A DNA stretch of 9,170 nt from an uncultured Clostridia bacterium (GTDB taxonomy: Bacteria > Bacillota > Clostridia > Christensenellales > DTU072). This document shows, piece after piece, positions 1-9,000 of this stretch (within the stretch, counting starts at the first letter, position 1; every line of letters begins with the position of its first letter). Made by a program: the position numbers and the translations under genes. The DNA is taken from NCBI GenBank assembly GCA_934296355.1, contig CAKRAY010000048.1:1-9170 (forward strand). Reading direction: 5' to 3'. Below the pieces are notes generated by a model that saw nothing but the letters and a program-made list of their open reading frames with translations, had not been told where the DNA came from and ran no database searches.

Positions 1-3000
1 CGCTTACCGTTTCCGCAAGCGGGCGTTCCGGCACGGTGTTTTTAAGAACTTTCTCGCAAGAAACGGGCGACGTTATTTCCGAAACGAGCGTCATAGGCAG
101 TTGCGTCATAGACGAAACGCACGACTACGAAGTGTTCTTCCTTGCCGACAGCGGCAATACCGTGTCCAAGGCGCGCCACGATTACAACGGCAAGACGGAA
201 ACGTTTTCCGCGGAATCGGGCAGCGATTTTACTAAGTTTGCGATGACGTTGCAAAACAGATACGATAACGTGATTTACGTCGAATTCGACACGAAAACTT
301 ATAAGGTAAACGTAAGAAACGGTAGCGAGTATTTTAGCGGCAACGTCAGAAACTCGGACGGAGCGGTCTATAATCAAGACGAGTTCGATTTGGTTATCGA
401 CCACGGCAACGCGGTAGAACTTACCGTGATTTCGCCCGTAGAAAAGTACGAGATAAAATACATTTACGTTTCCGGTACGGTAAACGGCGTGAAATACAAC
501 GACTATTTGTGGGCGGACCTCGACGGTCAAAGTAAGTACGAATATACCGTGACGCTCGAAAACTGTACGTCCGATTTAAGCGTAAGAATTATCTATTCGG
601 TAAGAAGTTACGGAATGACTTTCAATATTCCCGCTCGGGCGGACGGAAACGCGTATTCTACGATTTTCAACGGTAGCGAAGCGACATACGAAAGCGTTAA
701 AGCCGGCGAAGTCGAATATTCGGGCGGCGAAGAACTGTTTTACGTAGTCAGAGCGCGAGAAGGCAAGTATATCTCGGCAGTCGCGCTTAACGGTTTCGCG
801 TACGACTTGTATGCCGGCGCGAACGAGGAAGTTTTCTTCTACGATTGGAAAGTAAACGGAGTATCGCTCGGAATATCGCTTAAACGCATAGACGACGAGT
901 ACTTCTATTCGTACGGCGCGACTACGATCGGCGGCGTTACCTATATGTATTGCGAAACCGCGCGAAACGGAGAAAAAACGTTGTTTGAGGTGACGGACGC
1001 GGAAAACGAAGTTTACGAGAAAGTTTCTATTCTCGGCGCAAACGAAGAAGAACTTTTATCGAACGTTTACGATACTCTCGATATAAAGAACAGGTCGGTC
1101 GCGCTCGCGTCAGCAATGAAAGACGCCAGAATTACCGAACTGAAAATTGCGATTAAAATCAAAAAGAGTAACACCGTAAGACTGTCCTTTGAAGATATAA
1201 CGTATAAAGTCGTTGCGGAAACGAGCGACGAGGGAGTCGCTTCCGTAAGCGCGAGCAGCGTTAAGAGAAACGGAAGCGTCACCGTAAAAGCGACGCCGGT
1301 TACCGGATATTTCGTAGAGGGATACTACGTAAACGATGGCGAGTTCATAGCGCAAACCGCGGCGGAGCAAGGCGGCACGATGAACGCGACCGTTACCGGC
1401 ATAACGACCGATATTAAGATAAGAATTAAATATTCGCCCGTAACGTATCAAGCCGTGTTCAGTAACTTATCTTCCTTAAGAGCGTACGTAACCAATAAAA
1501 ACGGCGACGAAAAACTCGGCGAAAAGAAAGAAATGCGTTCTGCGGCGAGTTTCGAATACGCTTACGCGAGCGCGGATAAATTCGTAATATCTTGCGAAGA
1601 CGGATACTATATTTCTTCCGTAAAAATCAACGGCGCGGCGCAAGCGGTCGCTTACGGCGCGACCTCTTACAGAGTGGTTGTAGACAATTTTTCCTCGACC
1701 GTTAAGGTGGAAGTCAACCTCGCCAAATCGGTAACGAACGAACCCCAAACCTACGTGGTCGCGTTCAAGGACGAATCTTCCCCATGCGTCAGCGCGGGAA
1801 TCAATTACGACGTTACGAAAACGATAATCGACGTGATAAGCGATAAGTGTTACGACTTGTCGAGAATAGAGTTGCGCGGTAAGAAAAACGGATACGACCG
1901 CATAATCACGGTTAACGTAAACGCAAACGGTACGGTTTCGGTCAGCGATTCCGAGGGCGTAGCGGACGAAACGATAGTTCTCGCGTTTGCCGAAACGAGT
2001 TACGCCGGCGCGCTTAGAATAGTTTTAGGTAACGACGCTTTCGACGCGGGCGAAGAAGTCTCTCTCGTGGGAGTCGCGAGCGCGAAACGTTTCGCTTTAA
2101 CCGTAAATAAGGGCGAGAACGGCAGCGTTACGTGCGCGAACGAAGTTGAATACGGCGTGCCTTCTTCCGTTTACGTTCGAGCCGATTCTCATTATTATAT
2201 CTCTTCGTTCAAAGTAAACGGCAACGAAATCTCCTGGCGTAATAAGAATTGGAAAAACGTTTCTTACGACAGTACGGTCGGCAAGTACGTGAGCGGCGAA
2301 TACGTAGTAGGCGCGGACGACGACGTAACGATTGACGTCGAGTTCGCCGTGTACAGTTTCTCTATAAGCGTCGACGCGAGCAGCATTAACGGCGAAACCA
2401 TGTTGACCGTGGCGGGCAGCACTCAAACGCGCGACAGAATAAATTACGGCGAAACTCTCGTTATCGGTATGAAATCTGACGAGGGCTACCATATAGAAAG
2501 CGTGTATATTAACGGTATGGACGCCGGTTATGTTCCGTATTCCGACAATCCCAACGATAACGTGTCGGCGCAGTTCGAATATGCGAACGTAATGAGCGAC
2601 GTGACCGTAAAAATCGTGTACGCGATAAATCGTTATTCGTTCAAGTACGAATTGATTAACGATTCGGCAAACTTCGAAGGAAGCGACGGCGCGGGCAACC
2701 TAACTACGGACTTGGCGTCTTCGGGTTCGAACGGCTATACGGGAATTTCGCACGGCGAAAACTTCTCTATGGAAATAATTCCGTCCTTATCGGCGGGTTA
2801 TTACGTATATTCCGTAACGATACGCTATAAAGGTTACGGAAGCGACAAAGTGACCGAAACGACGCGCTACGCCTCCGACGACGCGGGCATAGTTCACGAA
2901 AAAGGCGGCGTTATTTGGTTCAATAAGTTCATTTTCGGCGACAATACCGACGGCGCGACCGGCGTTACCGCCGATATAGAACTCGTACGAGTCACTTTCA

Positions 3001-6000
3001 AGAGATATAAATATAAAATAACGGTTAATCAAAACTCCGATTTGATAAGCGGCAAATCGTCTTTCGCCATTACCAATCCGGTCGATAGCGAAAAAGACGT
3101 AATTTTGTTTAACGGAAACGAAAAATACTATTATAGAAACGGCATAATTCTCGCAAGCGGCGAAAACGGCGTTTTAACGGAAACCGATATAAAATCGACG
3201 TTCAGAAACGGAAAATGGGTATTCTACAGCGAATCGTCCGATAAAGAATACGAATTCGAGTACGAATACGGCTTGCGTTATACCGTTTCGCTCGAACCTA
3301 CCGAAGGCTATAAGTGCGTGGAGTTCCTTATAAACGGCGAAAACAGAATGAACAGTTTAAGTAACGGAAGATTCAATTCCAACGTTTATGCGGAAGCGGA
3401 CGTTAACTATACTTTCGAAATATTGAAGTTCGTCGTGTCGGTAGAAGCGGTAGTTTACAACGCCAATTACGACCTAATCAGTTCGTTGCGTTCTTCGTTG
3501 TTCGCAAACGTTGCGGTAATCAGCGGCGCGACGGGCGTTACGCTCGATACCACCGAGGGCAAAGAAACGAATATAATCGAATTGGAACTCAGTTACGGCG
3601 AGTATATTAAATTCGCGTTCACGCCGAATTACGACGGAGAGGGTATATACCTCGACAGCCTTATCTATAACGGCGCGCAAAGAACGTTTGCCGGCAACCC
3701 CACTCGCCAGGTAATATACGGCGGAGACGGTATTTTCCTTAACGACGATATTACTATAAAATGCGTCTTCAAAGTGAAGAACTACACCGTCGGCGCGAAC
3801 GTGAGATACGTGGAAGATATCAAAAACGAACAAATCAACACCGCGCTCAGCGACGATTACGGCACCTCGAGTTGGATGGTGGTTTGGAACGGCAGTACCT
3901 ACGTTAAATTAAGAGCGGGTAGCGGTTATTACATCGACTACTTGAAAATCACGCTTAACGATAACGGTACGATAACCGAAGAAACCATTAAATACAGCAA
4001 TATCGTCGATACGTACAGACAAAACAACTTTATCGTAGACAGAAACTTGGAAGACGTTTACGACGAAGCGTTGAAAGACGTGTTGACTATCGAAAACGTA
4101 AAGGGCGACTACGTAGTAGACGTCTACTTCGCGAGAGAAAAGTTTACGGCGTATTATGTCATAAACGACCCCAATATGGTGGAAACCATACTCAGCGAGT
4201 ACAATAAATATAATTCCGATTATCCCGGTAAAACCGTTGATTCCAAAAAATCGGGCAATCCGTGGCAGTTAGCGGTAGCCGCGTACGACGAGTTGTCGGC
4301 GGTCGTCACGCCTAAAGACGGTTACGAAATCGTCGTATCCGAAGTCACGGTAGAATGCGGAAGATACGTCGACGTAGTGGTGGACGGAAAACCGGATACC
4401 GTTTTCGAAGTGTTTAACGATGCTAACGGCAATCCGCTCGTATACTACTTCGCGTTAACGAAAGTCGGCGACAACGAAGCGAGAATGTTCTCGTTCCACG
4501 ACCCCGTTAAGTCCACGACCGACTTCTATATAACTTCCGACGTAAGAATCTCGTTCGACCTCGGCGTAAAACGTTACTACGTCGGTACGGAAATATCGAG
4601 AGTGAACGCCGTAGACGACCCGACGACTACGAAATCGGCGTCCGACGTTAAAGTGAGCGTCGTAGACAGACAAGGCTCGAAATTGCTCATCTCCGGTCAA
4701 ATTCAAGACGATAGAAAGTTCTCGAACACCGGTTTGAACGAAATTTTGGTTGCGGAACATCACGGAACTATAAGTTATTCGTTCGACTTGCCCGAGGGTT
4801 ACGTTCTCGACGAATTCAGCGTCAACGGCTTCGGCGCGGAAGAAATGGTTAACTCGGGTATGGCGGTTTATGTACCGAAACGTAACGAAGACCCCCAAAA
4901 AGGCACTTATTACAGTTATAGAATGGAAATTAACGTAAGTACCGCGCTCGTTAACGGTTCTACGAGTTCGGCGTGGTCGGGTTCTTCGGATATCAACGTG
5001 AAAATATCCGTGATTCCGATTACTTACGGAGTGAAAATCGTCGTTAACGGTTCGGTTCTCGACTACGGAACGGTGGATTCGAGAAGCGCGGTCACGGACG
5101 ATAAGACCATTACGGTATATTCGCCGTCGAGCGTCACTCACTATTCCCGCCTTAATATGGAAGCGGCGTTGAACGAGGGCTATCAGTTCGTTTCGGTCAG
5201 CAGTTACTTAGGCTACGACAACGATTACGACGAAAACAGTCCGAGCGCGTTTGCTTGGCAAATAGGCAATTACGCCGTTTATAATTCATTGAAACGTTAC
5301 GACTTTAACGGCGAAAACACCAAGAATACCGATATGCTTACGGGATATAACGTAGTATACTTCGTATTCAATACGAGCATAAGAGAAAGCGAACAGTACG
5401 TCTATACCGAAGTGTATTATAACGATAACGGCAACCTTACCACGAAAGCGTTCAAAGACGCTACGGACGTGAACGTAGGCGAAATAAGAATAACCGTCGT
5501 CACCGACGGAACGATGGTTGAAGAAACCACCGACGGCGTTTTGGGCGAAAACGGTCAGGGTAGAAAAACCGAATACTTCAGCACGATTACCGTTTTGGCG
5601 CTCGCTTACGACGGGTTCGAAGTGGACGTTATTAAAGAAAAAACGTCCGGAAACTTTATCGACGCGGTTAACGGCGTAAGAGGAGTAGAGTATTTGCCCG
5701 TTAAAGAGGGCAATAGAGAGGGCTACCGCCTCATTTATCGCGTGGACGCGCTCAGCGACGAACGCGACGAAGTGACGAACGAACCTTTGGGTCGTACGTT
5801 CAGAGTACAGTTCAAACAAAGAACGGAAGTGAAAGTACACGTTCCCGCGCCGTATAAATACGTAAGCGAAAACAATTACTTCGCGTATACGTCGGTTACT
5901 GCGTACGAGAACGGAAAAGCCGTTCCCAATTCCGCATACGAGTCGGGCGTAAAAACCGTTTCGGAATATTTGTTCGACGTGTCGGTGGGCAATATGCTTA

Positions 6001-9000
6001 CCTTTATATATAAGGATATATATCCCATAAAGAAAGTCAGCACCGTCCCCGAGTATTACACGCGCGACCTTAACGAAGTCGTGGAAGAAATACTTGCGAG
6101 CGGCTATGACGAAAACACGTTCGAAGAACGCTTCGCTAAGGAATGCGAGAAATACCGCGTGACCTCGGTAAAAGGCGAAAACAGCGGATATCAGATTAAG
6201 GGTTACGAAGAGTTCTGGTTGTATACCGACGCGGTGTCGAGAGTGGTTTCTACGAAAGTGACCTACGGCGCGGCAAGCGGCGGCGTGGGCGGCGACGTGC
6301 TTTATAACAATTCGATAATAGAAACCAAAGATATTACCGTCTACGAAAGCAAAATCAGCGGTTTCGGCAAGGTCTTGAAATTGAGAGCGAAAGCGGGTAA
6401 GAACTACGAGTTCTACCGCCTTAAAGCAATGCAAATCGATAAGGCTAAGTCCGCTTCTCTCGGCAAAATGGTTTATAACGAATCGGCGGTTTCCATGTGG
6501 CAAATCCTCGATAGGAACAGCGTCGGCAACGTCGAGAGTTTCAATAACTTAAACAATGCGTATTACGAAATGCTCGATTACACCTTCGACGCGGCGAAAA
6601 ACGAGTACGTTTTCAGCGTTTGGGTGTGCGGCGATATGAACTTCGAATTCGAGTTTTATCATACCTATAACGTTAGTTACGGTATCTATAAGACCGATTA
6701 TGTGACGAAGTACGGACAAAGCGGAATTATCTCCGAAGGACTTACCGTAGAGAACGTAAGAGATACGGTATACGGTCCGAACGCCGTTACGAGCGCGGCG
6801 ACGAGCGCGAAACTGAGTTACGGCGCGAGTTTCACAGTAAAAGCGGATTCGCAAGGCGATAACTATCAGTTCGTCGGTTGGTACGTTAACGATAAGAACA
6901 CGTATCGCTCGTTGTCGAAGATTTTGCCCGATTATAGGTATCTCGAACAAAACATCGTCTTTAACGTTAAAGAGATGAGCAGTTTGATAGATAAGAGCGG
7001 TAACGAGGTGGACGACGTGACGGTATACGCCGTGTTCCAGCCGATAATTAACGTAACCGTGCTTAACGAGAAGTATTACGTCACAGGTTCGGACTTCAAC
7101 AGTTGGAATATGGGCAGTTTGGTGGCGAAGTATTATCCGTTTAACTTGGAAGAAGCGATTAAGTCCAGCGCCGCTTCGGTAATAATCGCCGACGAGTACG
7201 GTAAGAAACTCGGCAACTTGTTCACGGACGAATACGTTAACAAAATGTTGGAATATCAAGATACCGGCGCGACGGGAATCCGCGGCGCTTGGAACGAGAT
7301 TCTTTACGATTCGAGAATTACTCAAGATATGAAAGACAACGCGACGGTATATTCGGCGTACGCCAATTTCAGCGTGCTTACGCAGAACGTCACCGATAAC
7401 GACTTCATCAACTTCTCGTGGAAGAATTCGGTATTGCAACTTACCATGTCGGCGATGAAGAGCGACGTCAAGTTCTATCGTTGGGAGTACTTTAACTGGA
7501 AAACGCAAGAATGGTCGGGTATAGATTATACCTACGTCGATAATTCCTACGGCGGAAACTATACTGTGACCGACGCCGAACCTTCTTATAACCTCGACCT
7601 CTCATACTTGTATTCGGGTAAAATGCCTTACGCCGTTACGAGCGGCGCGGAAGCGGACGACAGTAACCTCGTCAACGTAAACAGACCTCTCCTTATCAGA
7701 GCGAACACATATAAGGAAGTATCCGTAGACCTCTACCAGTACGCGTTTATGCGTAACCTTAACGGCAGCGAGGACGAAAACATAGAAACCCCGCGCAATA
7801 AGGTGTCGCTTAGCACCGCTATCGTAATTCCCGAAATTTTGGGCGGCGACAATATTACGCATTACGACGTAAATCATAAAGAGAGAGCGTCGGTAGACGG
7901 AACGAAAGGCGTGTTCGAGTACGGCACGAGCATAAAACTCGAATATAACGCGATGTATCCCGGTAAAGAGGTATATAGTAAGGATTCGCAAAAGAACATA
8001 AGGTACCGCTTCTTGGGTTGGTTCATCACGTATAAAGACGTCGATTATTATCTCGATAACAGCGAAATAGACGCGTCGTATTCGAGTACGTTCGACGTAC
8101 AACTTACGAGAATGAACACGATAGACGACGACGATAACGATATGGAATTCATTTTCCGCGCTTATTACGTCGCGCAGTATAAACAAATTATATACAGTTA
8201 CAACATCTCCGGCGGCGAAGGACCCGAATACAGTAGAGTTTACAACTTCGACTTCGCGCGTTCCGCTCCGGAAATAGTACTTACCGCGGAAACCACTCAG
8301 AAGATTCCGTTCAGTAAACTCAACAAGCGTTCGGGCGCGGACGTTATCGACTACGGCGCGCCGATATCGGTTAACGAATACGCCAAGTATTACCGCGTCA
8401 ACACGGTAAACAGCGCGGGTTCGCAACAAGTTAGCGTGGACGCGAGCGCGGATAAGTTCACTTCGACTTCCAAATCGTTCGCTTACTATATAGACGCGGG
8501 ACTCGATTATACGCTGGAAGTGCTTACCGAAAAAGCGGAAATTGACCTTAATAAAGTCAAGAGCGGCAACGCCTTGGGCTTCTGTACGGATACCGATACG
8601 CTTTACAACGTCAGACTTAACGGAGAAGCGATATTCGATTACTCTTCGTATTACAATTCGGGTAAAGCGACCTATTACGACGAAACGACGGGCAAAGGCG
8701 TGGACGCAAGCACGCTTACCAAAAAAGCGACCGCCGATATAGGTATGTTGACGGCAAAAGCGAACCCGTCGGACGAGGAACTATCGCAAAGAAAACAACT
8801 CTTCAATTCGGCGCAAGCGAACCAACTCGACGTCGCTTACGTAAGCACGGCGACGCTCACGTTCTATAACATTACCTTCGGCGGCGGTATAACCGTTCCT
8901 CAAAAACTCGCTTACGACCTTACCGGCGGCGCGTACGACGCGCTTACCGTATGGGATAACGACGACACCTACGGCGATTGGATTTGGAGTAACGGCGAGT

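Noticed and set aside
42..530. 162-codon open frame on the minus strand
   Set aside because: It is an antisense shadow with a non-ATG start and no motif; the sense frame continues through it.
1067..1282. 71-codon minus-strand frame that looks hydrophobic, like a small membrane protein
   Set aside because: The Leu/Ile/Ser/Ala-rich text is an out-of-register antisense reading of Lys/Glu/Ile/Asn codons in unit 2. It overlaps another antisense frame and lies inside the uninterrupted sense gene.
4455..5141. 228-codon open frame on the minus strand, with Arg-rich start
   Set aside because: It is an antisense shadow. The Arg richness comes from sense TCG/ACG/GCG codons read in reverse, not from a nucleic-acid-binding protein.
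5286..6503. 405-codon open frame on the minus strand
   Set aside because: It is an exact codon-register antisense of the giant gene. Its translation is rich in Arg, Val, Phe and His, as expected from reverse-complemented Ala/Thr/Ser/Asn/Glu codons. It has no recognisable domain, and the sense strand shows ordered repeat motifs through the same bases.
6549..7508. 319-codon open frame on the minus strand
   Set aside because: It has the same antisense register and composition bias. The sense strand here encodes the clear G-W unit 18 and unit 19.
7602..8429. 275-codon open frame on the minus strand
   Set aside because: It is an antisense shadow bounded by a sense TCA codon; the sense strand encodes the end of unit 19, unit 20 and the start of the C-terminal region.
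8542..8742. 66-codon + strand frame, Arg/Lys/Thr-rich
   Set aside because: It is an out-of-frame shadow of the giant gene, with no ribosome binding site I could defend and basic low-complexity composition.
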